From: Eubacteriales bacterium
GTDB lineage: Bacteria; Bacillota; Clostridia; Christensenellales; CAG-138
DNA: 5,476 bases
NCBI GenBank assembly: GCA_030695285.1
Contig: JAUYTF010000001.1
Location: 1 to 5,476 of the forward strand
Reading direction: 5' to 3'
Shown here: positions 5,431 through 5,476 of the stretch, in pieces
How positions within the stretch are numbered: position 1 is the stretch's first letter
How the letters are laid out: the number at the start of each line of letters is the position of its first letter
Translations under genes and position numbers: made by a program
The notes under the pieces: model-generated
What the model was told of the DNA's origin: nothing
The model's input: only the letters and a program-made list of their open reading frames with translations
Database searches by the model: none

Positions 5431-5469
5431 AAAAAAATCAAGCTCAGTCGGGCAGTAAGCCGTTTTTTT
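5431..5469 (-). terminator. Terminator-like hairpin at right edge
   Basis: Seven A (5431-5437) and seven T (5463-5469) flank the arms GCTCA (5442-5446) and TAAGC (5456-5460). The one imperfect pair (5445/5457) is a G-U pair in - strand RNA and a C-A mismatch in + strand RNA, which favours - strand use. It probably ends a gene whose coding region lies beyond the right edge. Confidence 0.45.
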
Positions 5470-5476
5470 GCCTCTG

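Noticed and set aside
5370..5476. Open - strand frame at the right edge ending ...GKDAALYYGLRLQD, stop at 5370-5372
   Set aside because: It looks faintly protein-like, but a second - strand frame is equally open and both read through the terminator-like hairpin at 5431-5469, so a C-terminal fragment cannot be supported without sequence to the right.

Overview
The window looks like a chromosomal segment from a fairly GC-rich Firmicute, most likely a gut-type member of Clostridia. This is inferred from style: strong AGGAGG-type ribosome binding sites, TATAAT-like promoters, hairpin-plus-T-run terminators, and families common in Clostridia (zinc-ribbon/DUF975 membrane protein, IclR regulator, VOC protein). 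No rRNA, tRNA, CRISPR array, insertion sequence or phage gene was seen.

Layout. Bases 2-763 (+) hold the 3' part of a transglutaminase-like membrane protein gene that enters from the left. A hairpin terminator at 818-849 separates it from the convergent gene 866-1666 (-), a zinc-ribbon plus DUF975-like membrane protein. Bases 1667-2222 contain no convincing protein gene. They hold a candidate + strand promoter with a palindrome over its -10, three nested or successive stems, and two near-identical + strand terminator hairpins 64 bp apart. Together these suggest an unassigned structured RNA of about 320 nt. Bases 2223-2999 (-) encode an IclR-family regulator. It is divergent from 3340-4851 (+), a 503-residue IMP dehydrogenase of the Tritrichomonas foetus type. 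The 340-base gap between them carries two opposing promoters with overlapping -10 boxes and an inverted repeat on the regulator's -35. A bidirectional terminator (4875-4910) separates the IMP dehydrogenase from a convergent VOC/glyoxalase-fold protein gene (4929-5294, -), which has its own extended -10 promoter. The right edge ends in a terminator-like hairpin, probably from a gene outside the window.

How the genes fit together. The clearest unit is the IclR regulator and IMP dehydrogenase pair. The shared promoter region makes it plausible, though unproven, that the regulator controls both itself and this step of guanine nucleotide synthesis. The other genes appear to be single transcription units. 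The points most worth following up are the structured intergenic element with duplicated terminators (1756-2171), and the IMP dehydrogenase, whose active-site residue numbers match the protozoan enzyme exactly.
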